Of a stretch of 64,000 nucleotides of DNA, positions 38,226-48,210 are shown piece after piece. Origin of the DNA: an uncultured Desulfobulbaceae bacterium (GTDB taxonomy: Bacteria; Desulfobacterota; Desulfobulbia; Desulfobulbales; BM004); the NCBI GenBank assembly GCA_947259115.1, contig CAMYKS010000009.1, positions 1 to 64,000 on the forward strand. The letters are read 5' to 3'. Both the position numbers and the translations under genes were made by a program. Positions within the stretch are counted from its first letter, which is position 1; each line of letters opens with the position of its first letter. The notes under the pieces are model-generated. The model ran no database searches and was not told the DNA's origin. It saw nothing but the letters and a program-made list of their open reading frames with translations.

Positions 38226-38705
38226 TCAACCGGCCTGCTGTTCCTGCTGCTGTTTCATTTTGCCTTGAAACATTGCGGCAAAGTTCATGGGCTCCATAAG
38301 AAACGGCATGAAGCCACCGTCCACTGAGGCCTGGCTTGCAATCTGCCTGGTATACGGAAAAACGATGGTCGGGCAGTCAACATGCAGGACCTGCTGCATA
38401 TACTCTTCCGGAATATTCTGCATTAAAAAAGCCCCTGCATGTTCAATTTCAATGATGTACATTACCTTGTCGGACTTGGTATCCTTCACGGTAGCAGCAA
38501 CTTCAAGACATACTTCCCAATGATTTTCATCAACTTTTTTATTGGTTAATTTTATGCGCATATCGGCATTTGGTTCAGGATTCTTGATAAAAAATGATTC
38601 CGGTGCATTGGGGTTTTCAAAGGAAAAGTCTTTAATGTAGAGTTTTTCCAGTCTGAAAACAGGCGCTGCACCTGCTTCTGTTGCCGCTGTGTTTTGGTCA
38701 CTCAT
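38226..38705 (-). CDS. secB: Protein-export chaperone SecB
   Basis: 'FRLEKLYIKDFSFENPNAPESF', 'HVDCPTIVFPYTRQIASQASVDGGFMPFLMEPMNF'. Confidence 0.92.
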   Translation of the reverse strand: MSDQNTAATEAGAAPVFRLEKLYIKDFSFENPNAPESFFIKNPEPNADMRIKLTNKKVDENHWEVCLEVAATVKDTKSDKVMYIIEIEHAGAFLMQNIPEEYMQQVLHVDCPTIVFPYTRQIASQASVDGGFMPFLMEPMNFAAMFQGKMKQQQEQQAG

Positions 38706-38936
38706 GCTATTGTCCTTCTGTCAGAGATTATGGTGTTTGTATGTAAAATTATATTTTAAATAGAGCCTGAAGGTACAATGTTTGCCTCTCAGATATCGAG
38801 CTATTAACTTCAGGCATTTCTGTCAATAGTCGGCAGTCGTTGTATGCTGACAAACTTTAGCTCGCTTTAAGCACTATTTTTGATGGTCAACGCCCTGCGA
38901 ATATAATTGAATCGGCTTTACATGCAAGAGGTTTTT

Positions 38937-41780
38937 TTATCTTGCAGCCGGCAAAATCTCCTTCAAAAAAGCCCCGGTATAGGATTTTGTGCTCCCTGAT
39001 ACTGTTTCCGGGGTGCCTTTGGCAATTATCCTGCCACCCTCATCACCGCCTTCCGGACCAAGATCAATAATATGATCAGCAGTTTTAATGACATCCAGAT
39101 TATGTTCAATGATGACCACCGTGTTGCCGCTGTCAACAAGACGGCCTAGTACACTGAGGAGATGCTGGATATCAGCAGGATGCAAACCTGTGGTCGGCTC
39201 ATCAAGGATATAGAGAGTTTTGCCGGTTGAGCGCTTGGCAAGCTCCCGGGCCAGTTTTATGCGTTGGGCCTCGCCACCCGACAGGGTCACAGAAGATTGC
39301 CCCAGGCTGATATAGGAGAGACCAACGTCAGTTAAGGTCTGCAGCCTGTTTTTTATGGGAGGGATATTGATAAAAAATTCCAGGGCCTCCTGCACGGTCA
39401 TGGACAGGATGTCGGCAATATTTTTACCGCGATATTTTACCTGCAGGGTTTCCCGATTATATCTACGTCCCTTGCAGGTATCGCAGGTGATATAGATGTC
39501 AGGCAGAAAATGCATGGCAATCTTGATGACACCGTCACCTTCACAGGCCTCGCAGCGGCCGCCCTTGAGGTTGAAGCTGAAGCGGCCCGGTTTATAGCCC
39601 CTGGCCCTGGATTCAGGCAGCCGGGCCAGCAGTTCCCTGATCGGGGTCAGAATGCCGGTATAGGTAGCAGGGTTCGAACGGGGCGTTCTCCCTATCGGGC
39701 TCTGGTCGATGTCAATCACCTTGTCGATATTTTCCAAGCCGTGTATTGCTCTGTAATTAACCCCGACCACCTTGCTGCCTGAGCGTACATGCTGTACAGC
39801 ACCCTTATAGAGAGTTTCAATAATCAACGAACTTTTGCCGGAACCGGAAACCCCGGTTACACAGGTCATGACACCGAGCGGAATGGTGGCATCAACTCCT
39901 TTGAGGTTATTTGCCCTGGCTTTTTTAATTGTAATGCTGCGGGATTTAATTTTTTTTGCCTTCCTTCTTTTTAAGGGTAATGGGATATTCAGACGGCCGG
40001 AAAGGTATTTGCCGGTAAGGGAGGTTTTGTCCTTTAAAAGTCCTTTTACCGGCCCGCTGTAGACAATTTCACCGCCGTGGACTCCTGCCCCGGGCCCCAT
40101 GTCGAGCACATGGTCAGCAGCCAGGATGGTCTCAGCATCATGCTCAACCACAACCACTGTATTGCCGAGATCGCGCAGGCTGGCCAGGGTCTTTATCAGC
40201 CTCTGGTTATCACGCTGGTGCAATCCGATACTGGGTTCGTCAAGAATATAGAGCACGCCGGCCAAGCGTGATCCTATCTGGGAGGCAAGCCTTATACGCT
40301 GGGCTTCACCACCGGATAAAGTTCCGGCCTGTCGGGCCAGTGCCAGATAGCCCAGTCCGACATCCTTGAGAAATGAAAGGCGGTCCATTATTTCTTTTAT
40401 CACCGGTTCGCCAATCTTTTTTTCCCTAGAGGAAAAAGATATTGCCGGCAACTCTGCAAGCAGTCTGTCAATGCTCATCATGGTCAGTTCATATATGTTC
40501 CAGGCCCCGGTGCGGACTGCCAGGGCTTCAGGGTTTAAGCGTGCGCTTAGGCAGGAAGGACAGGGTTGCTCATTCATGAACGCCGCCAGTTCTTCCCTGA
40601 CCATGGACGAGGATGTTTCCTGGTAGCGCCGGGCCATCTGGGGCAGAATGCCCTCAAAAGTCGTCTGGGCTGTCAGGCGGCGCCTTTCCTTTTGGTAGCG
40701 GAACATTATTTCTTCTTTGCCGGTACCGTATAAAACCACCCCCTGTGCTTTGGGGGAGAGCTTTTGAAACGGAGTATCAACGCTGAATTTATAATGCGCT
40801 GCAAGTGCCGTGATCATCTGCCCGGTATAACTGTCTAAAGAACGGTAGCCCCAAGGTGCAAGGGCTCCCTGGCTCAGGGTTAAACTTTGATCAGGCACGA
40901 CGAGCTGGGGATCGAAAAACTGTTTGACCCCCAGGCCACTGCACTCCGGGCAGGCTCCTTTGGGATTGTTAAAGGAAAAAAGTTGGGTTGTAAGATCCGG
41001 CAGGCTCCTGCCGCATTCAATACATGCTGCTCTCTCACTGAAAAGAATTTCCTGGTCCTCCGCCGGAAAATTAGCCAACAGGAAGCCGCCTGAAAGTTTC
41101 ACTGCTGTTGTTGCAGAATCTGTCAGCCTCTGTTCTGCATTTGGTTTGATAACAACTCGGTCAACTACGGCTTCGATGCTGTGGCGCTTTGTCCTGGCCA
41201 GCTGTATTTCATCATCAAGACTGCAGATATCACCATTGATCCGTACCCGGACAAAACCTTCTTTGCGCAGGTTTTCCAGGAGCTCGCGATGTTCACCCTT
41301 TTTGCCGTCGACCAGCGGGGCCAAAAGAACAATCCTGGTGCCTTCAGGTTGTCGTGTCAGGGAGTTGACCATATCTTCTATGGACTGAGAACGAATCTCC
41401 TTGCCGCAGTCAGGGCAATGGGGTCTGCCGGCCCGGGCGAAAAGCAGCCGCAGGTGATCATAAATTTCCGTGATGGTCCCTACCGTTGATCGAGGATTGC
41501 GGCTGGTGGTCCGCTGTTCTATGGATACGGCGGGCGATAAGCCCTCCAGGGAGTCGACATCGGGCTTGTCCATCTGGCCCAGGAACTGCCTGGCATAGGT
41601 GGACAGAGATTCGACATAACGGCGTTGGCCCTCGGCATAGAGGGTATCAAAGGCAAGGGTGGATTTACCCGAGCCGCTTAAACCCGTAAGCAGAACCAGT
41701 TTGTTCCTGGGCAGGTCGGCCTGGATATTTTTCAGATTATGCATCCTGGCGCCGCGGATGCTGATATATTTTGGTTCCAT
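38937..41780 (-). CDS. uvrA: Excinuclease ABC subunit UvrA
   Basis: '[38 protein letters not shown]', two ABC ATPase modules, Zn fingers. Confidence 0.97.
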   Translation of the reverse strand: MEPKYISIRGARMHNLKNIQADLPRNKLVLLTGLSGSGKSTLAFDTLYAEGQRRYVESLSTYARQFLGQMDKPDVDSLEGLSPAVSIEQRTTSRNPRSTVGTITEIYDHLRLLFARAGRPHCPDCGKEIRSQSIEDMVNSLTRQPEGTRIVLLAPLVDGKKGEHRELLENLRKEGFVRVRINGDICSLDDEIQLARTKRHSIEAVVDRVVIKPNAEQRLTDSATTAVKLSGGFLLANFPAEDQEILFSERAACIECGRSLPDLTTQLFSFNNPKGACPECSGLGVKQFFDPQLVVPDQSLTLSQGALAPWGYRSLDSYTGQMITALAAHYKFSVDTPFQKLSPKAQGVVLYGTGKEEIMFRYQKERRRLTAQTTFEGILPQMARRYQETSSSMVREELAAFMNEQPCPSCLSARLNPEALAVRTGAWNIYELTMMSIDRLLAELPAISFSSREKKIGEPVIKEIMDRLSFLKDVGLGYLALARQAGTLSGGEAQRIRLASQIGSRLAGVLYILDEPSIGLHQRDNQRLIKTLASLRDLGNTVVVVEHDAETILAADHVLDMGPGAGVHGGEIVYSGPVKGLLKDKTSLTGKYLSGRLNIPLPLKRRKAKKIKSRSITIKKARANNLKGVDATIPLGVMTCVTGVSGSGKSSLIIETLYKGAVQHVRSGSKVVGVNYRAIHGLENIDKVIDIDQSPIGRTPRSNPATYTGILTPIRELLARLPESRARGYKPGRFSFNLKGGRCEACEGDGVIKIAMHFLPDIYITCDTCKGRRYNRETLQVKYRGKNIADILSMTVQEALEFFINIPPIKNRLQTLTDVGLSYISLGQSSVTLSGGEAQRIKLARELAKRSTGKTLYILDEPTTGLHPADIQHLLSVLGRLVDSGNTVVIIEHNLDVIKTADHIIDLGPEGGDEGGRIIAKGTPETVSGSTKSYTGAFLKEILPAAR

Positions 41781-41891
41781 GGATGTAAATTGAGAAGAGT
41801 GACAATGGGGACAGAATTGAATCCAGTCCCCATTAGAAAAATTTTATGCTAACCTTTCTGATATTGTTTTCTTTTTTATACATTAAGCGCC

Positions 41892-43268
41892 TTAGCGCCT
41901 TTTTATCAGTCTTGCCCCAAAAAAACCATCAAGATCATCCCGGCCCGGCAGGGTCCGGAAAAACCCCTGGCTGTCAACAAGGCAAACGCCATTTTCGGGA
42001 AGCACAGCCCTGCAATCTGACAGGGCAAACCGTGGATCAAGGGCAAGAAACCTTTTTATCACTTCATCGTTTTCCTCCGGCTCGGTTGAGCAGGTTGCGT
42101 AAACTAAAATCCCCTGCGGCGCCACAAGTTGTGCTGCAATTTTTAGTAGACCGATCTGCTTTTCCTGATAACTGAGCAGGTCATTGGGACTCCTGTTCCA
42201 ACGGATGTCCGGATGCCGCCTGATAACTCCCAGACCTGAGCAGGGCACGTCTATCAACACCCCGGCGAATTTATCTTTGTAGCTGGGTAGAAGCGACTCA
42301 AGTGTTCCTTCAACAATAGTCACTGTCGTATCCAGTCGCAAGCGTTGGAGGTTTTCCTGCAGCTTTTTAATGCGCCCAATGTTTGGCTCAATTGCAACCA
42401 ACCTGCAGTCTGATGGCAGCAGTTGGGCCAGATGCGAGGTTTTGCCTCCAAGTCCGGCACAACCGTCAAGATACGATCTCCCTGGTTGCAGAAATCCAAG
42501 GATCAGGGAGACTAACTGGGCCGCCTCGTCCTGCACCTGGAAAAGTCCATGAATAAAACCGGGAACAGCCGTAATCGGCCCATGAAAACCATGGAGTTTT
42601 ATGGCCAGGGGGCTATGCTCTCCTGCCGCAACAGTCAGTCCATGGTTTTTCAATTTTTCAAATAAAGCAGAAGGTGTTGTCTGTTCGGTGTTGACCCTCA
42701 GGCATATGGGTGGTTGTGTATTGTTTTGGCGGCAGATTCTGGTCGCTTCTGCATCACCGTAACGCTTTTGCCAGCGATCAATAAGCCATTGCGGATGACT
42801 CAGCAGGGCAGTTTCAGGCAGTGAATCAATATCTTCAGCATGTAACGGGTTAGGAATTTTTTTACGCTCACGGTCCACACTTCTCAGGACTCCATTGACA
42901 AAGCCCGTCAGCCACTTGGGCTGCTTCATGTTTTTCAGGGCCTGTACTGTCTCATTTATAGCTGCTGAAACCGGAATGCGGTCCAGAAAAAGGAGTTGAA
43001 ATATGCCGACTCTTAAGGCCTGCAGGGTACGGTTTTTTATTTTGGCCAGCGGGTGTTTTGAAAACTTTTCCACTACCCAGTCAAGATAGCCACGCCAGCG
43101 GAGAACACCGTAAACCAATGACATTGTCAATTGCCGGTCACGTGCGTCTCCCAGAGCCACGTTGGCAATGTACTGTTCCATGATCTGGTCCACCGGAAGA
43201 TGACTTTCTTCCCAGCTGCAAAGGACATCTATGGCAATGTAGCGTGCACTACGGTTCATTTTTTTCAT
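41892..43268 (-). CDS. rsmB: 16S rRNA (cytosine-C5)-methyltransferase RsmB
   Basis: NusB-like N-terminus; 'YLDGCAGLGGKTSHLAQLL', 'DVPCSGLGVIRRHPDIRW'. Confidence 0.92.
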   Translation of the reverse strand: MKKMNRSARYIAIDVLCSWEESHLPVDQIMEQYIANVALGDARDRQLTMSLVYGVLRWRGYLDWVVEKFSKHPLAKIKNRTLQALRVGIFQLLFLDRIPVSAAINETVQALKNMKQPKWLTGFVNGVLRSVDRERKKIPNPLHAEDIDSLPETALLSHPQWLIDRWQKRYGDAEATRICRQNNTQPPICLRVNTEQTTPSALFEKLKNHGLTVAAGEHSPLAIKLHGFHGPITAVPGFIHGLFQVQDEAAQLVSLILGFLQPGRSYLDGCAGLGGKTSHLAQLLPSDCRLVAIEPNIGRIKKLQENLQRLRLDTTVTIVEGTLESLLPSYKDKFAGVLIDVPCSGLGVIRRHPDIRWNRSPNDLLSYQEKQIGLLKIAAQLVAPQGILVYATCSTEPEENDEVIKRFLALDPRFALSDCRAVLPENGVCLVDSQGFFRTLPGRDDLDGFFGARLIKRR

Positions 43269-43314
43269 ATAAAAAGTATTTGGCCTGTATAGATAGTTGA
43301 CTATACTTTTTCCC

Positions 43315-43386
43315 TTGGCCCCTTGGCCCCTTGGCCCCTTGGCCCCTTGGCCCCTTGGCCCCTTGGCCCCTTGGCCCCTTGGCCCC
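43315..43386. repeat. Tandem octamer array (TTGGCCCC)x9
   Basis: Nine perfect contiguous copies between the pgeF stop and the rsmB start. Confidence 0.97.
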
Positions 43387-44168
43387 TATTTTAACCCAAT
43401 CACAGATGCAAACCTCCCTGTTGCCCTGTCCCTGCGATAGGAAAAATAGTCCTCGTTGCAGTAGGTGCAGATTTCTGCAGTATGAATGTTCTCCTGTTTC
43501 GCCCCGGCTGCACAGAGCTGGTCGCGGCTGATCGCCCAGAAGTCAAAATAATTGGGCTGCACCTGGTAGCCATGCAATGAAGTTGGAAGTTCAGAGCGGT
43601 AATTTACAAATTCAGCACAACAGGGACCCAATGAGGGAGAGATGGCTGCAATGAGGTCAGCCGTTTGAGTTGCATAGGCAGCGCCCATGGCCTTAACGGT
43701 TTTAGAAATTATGTTGGTCACGCTTCCACGCCATCCCACATGGGCAATGGCAACTGCCATTTTTATTGGATCGAAGAGCATGACTGCCTGGCAATCGGCC
43801 TGCTGGATCAGCAAACCCAGACCCTTAATATTGGTCAACAATGCATCGAATCCAGCAACCGTAAGGTCATTTTCAGGGCTTTCTTTGACAATAAAAGCCT
43901 GGGATTCATGCACCTGTTTGGCTGAGATAAGTTGTTTACAACCAAGGGCTTTTTTTATTCCTTCCCTGTTTGTCCGTATATTTTGAGAATCATCGCCAAG
44001 CCCAAAGCAAACGTTGCGTGAGTCCCATGGTACTGGACTGACCCCTCCGTAACGGTTGAAAACCCCGTGAAAAAGCAAGGGAGAGGCAAGAGCAGGAAAA
44101 GTAAGCATGTTGGTGTTTGGCTTCATGTTCCTTTGATGATCCCCGCCAGAGGGCTTAGGCCTGTTCAT
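43386..44168 (-). CDS. pgeF: Peptidoglycan editing factor PgeF (YfiH/laccase-domain family)
   Basis: 'HGVFNRYGGVS', 'QADCQAVMLFDP', 'AHVGWRGSVTNI', 'SPSLGPCCAEF'. Confidence 0.9.
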   Translation of the reverse strand: MNRPKPSGGDHQRNMKPNTNMLTFPALASPLLFHGVFNRYGGVSPVPWDSRNVCFGLGDDSQNIRTNREGIKKALGCKQLISAKQVHESQAFIVKESPENDLTVAGFDALLTNIKGLGLLIQQADCQAVMLFDPIKMAVAIAHVGWRGSVTNIISKTVKAMGAAYATQTADLIAAISPSLGPCCAEFVNYRSELPTSLHGYQVQPNYFDFWAISRDQLCAAGAKQENIHTAEICTYCNEDYFSYRRDRATGRFASVIGLK

Positions 44169-45813
44169 CGGGGTCCAGGAGATATGATTTTATGGTTTTA
44201 TCGCGGCGGGAGCGGATAGTATCGTGGCGCCAATTTACATCATCCGGGCCAGGATAATCGACAATGGCATGCAGCCCCCTGGATTCTTTGCGGATAAGGC
44301 TGCTCTGGACGATGAGTTCAGCAACCAGGGAGATATTGCGCAACTCGACAAGATCCGGGGTCAGGAGATAATCCTTGAAGTGATGCGCTATTTCGCGCAG
44401 AATGGGTGCCAACCGTTTTTTAACGAGGGCCAGGCGTCTTTCGCTCCGCACGATGCCGACATAGTTCCACATGAGGCGGCGTATCTGGTCCCAGTTATGG
44501 CTGATCAGCACGTTTTCATTAATCATTTTTGCCTTACCTGTTGACCATTCCGGTGACTCGTGAAATGCTGTGTGCATAATCTTTTCTTTTTCCTGTAAAC
44601 ATTGCAGATATGCCTGGTGCGCAAAAACAACGGCCTCAAGCAGGGAATTGCTGGCCAACCGGTTGCCGCCATGCAGACCGGTACATGCCGTTTCTCCCAA
44701 GGCATAGAGATTTTCAATATTAGTCCTGCCCCGCATGTCGGTCATTACGCCGCCGCACATATAATGGGCCGCCGGGACAACCGGGATCGGCTCCCTGGTG
44801 ATATCTATGCCAAGGGAGAGACAGGTCTGGTAAATGGTGGGGAACCGTTTTTTGATAAACTCGGCGTCCTTGTGGCTGATGTCAAGGTAGACACAGTCAT
44901 CGCCGCTGGCCTTCATCTCGGTATCGATTGCCCGGGCTACTGTATCCCGGGTGGCGAGGTCACCCCGGGAATCGTACTTCTCCATGAAGTGAATCCCTCT
45001 TTCATCAATCAACCTGCCGCCTTCGCCTCGCACTGCTTCGGAAATAAGGAAATTTTTTGTTTTTGCATGGTAGAGGCATGTTGGATGAAATTGGACAAAT
45101 TCAAGATTTCCGACATTGGCGCCGGCCCGGTAGGCCATGGCAATCCCGTCGCCCGTGGCAATATCCGGGTTGGTTGTATACAGGTAGACCTTGCCGCAGC
45201 CGCCGGAGCAAAGCACAGTCACCTTGGCCCGCCAGTTATCAATGTCCCCGCTTTTTCGGTCCAGGACATAAGCTCCCAGACAAAGGTCATCAAAGGTGCG
45301 ACCAGAAGGCTTAACCCCGGCTTTTGAACCAATGAGCAGATCCACGGCGAGGTGATTCTCAAGTAAGCGAATGTTTGGTTTTTCAGCAACCTTATGCAGC
45401 AGGGCATTTTCAATTTCCCTGCCTGTAAGGTCCAGGGCGTGGGCAATGCGGCGGGCTGAATGACCACCCTCGCGTCCGAGATCAAGGTGAGAGGCGTCTT
45501 GCTCCCTGGTCCTGAAATTGACACCGATATCAAGCAATTCCTGCACGCGGGCCGGCCCGTTCTCAACAACCATGCGGACAACCTCTTCCTTGCAAAGTCC
45601 GGCCCCGGATCGCAATGTATCCTGCATGTGAAGGTCAAAGGAGTCCTCATCCGAGAGGACGGCAGCTATGCCACCCTGGGCAAGATTGGTTGCAGTATCA
45701 ACCTTGGCCTTTTTAGTGACAATGGTGACCTGGCCGATTTTTGCTGCTTTTAAGGCAAATGAGAGCCCTGAAATTCCAGTGCCGATTACCAGGAAGTCGG
45801 TTGAATATGCCAT
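44155..45813 (-). CDS. nadB: L-aspartate oxidase
   Basis: 'LVIGTGISGLSFALKAAK', 'ATNLAQGGIAAVLS', 'AAHYMCGGVMTDMRGRTNIENLYALGETACTGLHGGNRLASNSLLEA'. Confidence 0.95.
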   Translation of the reverse strand: MAYSTDFLVIGTGISGLSFALKAAKIGQVTIVTKKAKVDTATNLAQGGIAAVLSDEDSFDLHMQDTLRSGAGLCKEEVVRMVVENGPARVQELLDIGVNFRTREQDASHLDLGREGGHSARRIAHALDLTGREIENALLHKVAEKPNIRLLENHLAVDLLIGSKAGVKPSGRTFDDLCLGAYVLDRKSGDIDNWRAKVTVLCSGGCGKVYLYTTNPDIATGDGIAMAYRAGANVGNLEFVQFHPTCLYHAKTKNFLISEAVRGEGGRLIDERGIHFMEKYDSRGDLATRDTVARAIDTEMKASGDDCVYLDISHKDAEFIKKRFPTIYQTCLSLGIDITREPIPVVPAAHYMCGGVMTDMRGRTNIENLYALGETACTGLHGGNRLASNSLLEAVVFAHQAYLQCLQEKEKIMHTAFHESPEWSTGKAKMINENVLISHNWDQIRRLMWNYVGIVRSERRLALVKKRLAPILREIAHHFKDYLLTPDLVELRNISLVAELIVQSSLIRKESRGLHAIVDYPGPDDVNWRHDTIRSRRDKTIKSYLLDPDEQA

Positions 45814-46138
45814 ATTGAATACTCCTGATTACAAGTATGTATTAAATTTCGTCTTGATTGTTTTTTCTAACATTGTGGGCTGATAAAATCAAAAAGATTA
45901 ACCAAGTATTGCACGGCAGCCACCCGTGTAGTTGACCTGTAATGCTCCTTGCATTTTTATTCCAGCGATATAAAGTAAAACCGGTTGCCGTAAATTCTTC
46001 CGTCAAGGTATTCTCCGGTGCAGGAAAACATCTTTCCATCTGGAGAATAAAGGAAGATTTGCCTGAAATAGATTATGGTTTCATACAGGTAATTTCAGTC
46101 ATAACAACATGAAAAAAGGGTAATAGGCAGGAGATGAA

Positions 46139-46459
46139 ATGGCCATTATGCAACTCACGATCATACCGCTGGGCACCGGTTCAACGAGTCTGGGCGAGTA
46201 TGTTGCAGATATACAGAAGGTCCTTGAGGAGTCAGGCTTTCCCCATAAGCTGACAGACATGGGCACAGTTATTGAGGGCAGCAGCAAAGAACTCCTGGTC
46301 TTTGCTGCACAGTTGGCTGAGATGCCTTTTAATATAGGAGCCCTAAGGGTAGTGACCCAGATAAGTCTGGATGACCGCAGGGACAAAAAGGTAGCACTTG
46401 GTGATAAAATCGCCTCTGTTGCCGGACAGCTGGCAAAAAAGAACCGGGTATGGAAATAA
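46139..46459 (+). CDS. MTH1187-family thiamine-binding-like protein
   Basis: 'MQLTIIPLGTGSTSLGEYVADIQKVLEESGFPHKLTDMGTVIEGS'. Confidence 0.85.
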   Translation: MAIMQLTIIPLGTGSTSLGEYVADIQKVLEESGFPHKLTDMGTVIEGSSKELLVFAAQLAEMPFNIGALRVVTQISLDDRRDKKVALGDKIASVAGQLAKKNRVWK

Positions 46460-46623
46460 TGAGCATGGGGAGCGAAAAAAAAGCAAAGCGAGTCAGGATT
46501 GCACCGTTTATCACTATCCTGTTTTTTCTCATTATGGGGATAGTCGGCATAATGACAGGTGAAGTGAGAAGGGTGTTGGAACAGGCCGTCCAGGTCTGCT
46601 TAAGCTGCATAGGCATCGGTTAG
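46459..46623 (+). CDS. Small CXXC-motif membrane protein (CD1871A family-like), not in supplied ORF track
   Basis: Read directly: MSMGSEKKAKRVRIAPFITILFFLIMGIVGIMTGEVRRVLEQAVQVCLSCIGIG*; TAATG overlap with upstream gene and next gene starts 2 nt after its stop. Confidence 0.8.
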   Translation: MSMGSEKKAKRVRIAPFITILFFLIMGIVGIMTGEVRRVLEQAVQVCLSCIGIG

Positions 46624-46625
46624 CC

Positions 46626-47534
46626 ATGGAAATTGTCAGAAAATGGATACAGACCATAATGGCCTTGCTGGTTAATGGTTCGTGGTCGTTTCCCTTTACG
46701 CGCACCATATACCAGGGGCCATTGAAGGTGGTCTGTTCACCGGGATTAAACTGTTATTCCTGCCCTGCGTCAACCACCTATTGCCCCATAGGTTCATTGC
46801 AGCAGTTGATGGCCGGAATACGGATTGCAATTGAAAACGGACAGAATTTTTTTGGTCTCTATGTTGTCGGGACCATGGGGGTTCTGGGCGGAGTCTTTGG
46901 GCGCCTTATTTGCGGCTGGGCCTGTCCTTTTGGTCTGATACAGGAGCTGCTGCACAAAATTCCCTCGCGGAAGTTCAGTATTCCGCAGAAACTTAATTAT
47001 ATAAAATACGGCTTTCTGCTTTTCTTTGTTTTCTTGCTGCCTTTGACTGTTGTGGATAAGTTTGGCTACGGAGAACTTTGGTTCTGCAAATATGTCTGTC
47101 CTGCAGGGACTCTGGAGGCCGGCTTACCCATGCTTATGCTGCAGCCGGCATTAGGTCAGACAATCGGCCTGGTTTTTTTCAATAAGTTGGCCATTTTAGT
47201 AGGTTTTATACTCTGGAGTATCTTGGCCAGCAGGCCCTTCTGCAGGACAACCTGTCCCCTTGGGGCTTTTTATGCATTGTTCAAAAAATTAAAGCTGGTA
47301 AAGCTCCGGCATATTGAAGAGAACTGCACCAGATGTGAAGCGTGCCACTCTGTCTGCCCCATGGGGGTGAAATTCAATGAATCGCCTGAAAATGCAGAGT
47401 GTATCTCCTGCCTGAAGTGCATGGATAAGGCCTGTAAGTTTGATGCAATTACCCTTGAAATAGCAGGGCTTCCTATGGGCAGCAGGGCCGGAGCCAGGAT
47501 TCACAGGCCCAAGCAGGGTGAAGTTTCAATGTAA
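46626..47534 (+). CDS. Membrane 4Fe-4S binding protein (NapH/YccM-like)
   Basis: 'GRLICGWACPFGLIQELLHKIPS', 'CRTTCPLGAFY', 'CTRCEACHSVCPMGVKF', 'CISCLKCMDKACKFDAI'. Confidence 0.88.
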   Translation: MEIVRKWIQTIMALLVNGSWSFPFTRTIYQGPLKVVCSPGLNCYSCPASTTYCPIGSLQQLMAGIRIAIENGQNFFGLYVVGTMGVLGGVFGRLICGWACPFGLIQELLHKIPSRKFSIPQKLNYIKYGFLLFFVFLLPLTVVDKFGYGELWFCKYVCPAGTLEAGLPMLMLQPALGQTIGLVFFNKLAILVGFILWSILASRPFCRTTCPLGAFYALFKKLKLVKLRHIEENCTRCEACHSVCPMGVKFNESPENAECISCLKCMDKACKFDAITLEIAGLPMGSRAGARIHRPKQGEVSM

Positions 47535-47710
47535 AGAATGTTTCCATCTCAATGCCTTAGCAATTATGATGTAAGCGTAAAATATATCGTTGCCTTCTGC
47601 AGGACCTGGTGATATCAGGTGATTCCGTGTACAATTACATTTGGCAGAGGTTTTTTTTTGCGAGGGCGACAAATGCCTGTAGGAAGGAAATTTAAATTTT
47701 CATAAGTTTA

Positions 47711-48202
47711 ATGGTTGCGAATAATCAAAAAGAAAGAATAGCAAAAACGTCCTGGGCATTGTTGCTGCTGCTTTTAGTAACATGGGCCACCTGCGGCCAG
47801 GCAGCAGGCATCACCATGGTCAGTGTAGCTGGAGAAAAGGTCAACCTCAGGAAGGGGCCCTCCACGCAGTACCCTATTGTATGGGAACTGGGCAAGGGCT
47901 TTCCTCTAAGGGTTGTCACCTCTAAAGGTAATTGGCTCAAGGTGTCGGATTTTGAGAGTGATGTGGGCTGGATCTATAAAAAACTGGTTTCCCGCAAGCC
48001 CTATTTGATAGTAAATACAAATAAAAACAGCAAGGCCCGTATAAATATCAGAAGCGGCCCGGGTACGAACTATAAAATAGTTGGTCAGGCTGAATATGGA
48101 GTTGTCTTTGAAACCCTGCAACGGGGAAAAGGCTGGGTCAAGGTGAGGCATGATACCGGTCTTACCGGCTGGGTTAAGCGCAGCCTGCTCTGGGGCTGGT
48201 AG
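47711..48202 (+). CDS. Exported protein with two bacterial SH3 domains
   Basis: 'VNLRKGPSTQYPIVWELGKGFPLRVVTSKGNWLKV', 'RINIRSGPGTNYKIVGQAEYGVVFETLQRGKGWVKV'. Confidence 0.85.
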   Translation: MVANNQKERIAKTSWALLLLLLVTWATCGQAAGITMVSVAGEKVNLRKGPSTQYPIVWELGKGFPLRVVTSKGNWLKVSDFESDVGWIYKKLVSRKPYLIVNTNKNSKARINIRSGPGTNYKIVGQAEYGVVFETLQRGKGWVKVRHDTGLTGWVKRSLLWGW

Positions 48203-48210
48203 TTAATTTG

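Noticed and set aside
43315-43386. Octamer array as a CRISPR-like array
   Set aside because: Units are contiguous 8-mers with no spacers and no cas genes nearby.
44602-45327. 241-aa plus-strand ORF opposite nadB
   Set aside because: Fully antisense to conserved L-aspartate oxidase; no domain signal.
45840-46138. TPP riboswitch upstream of the thiamine-binding-like gene
   Set aside because: I could not find the conserved CTGAGA/ACCTGA core elements in the leader.
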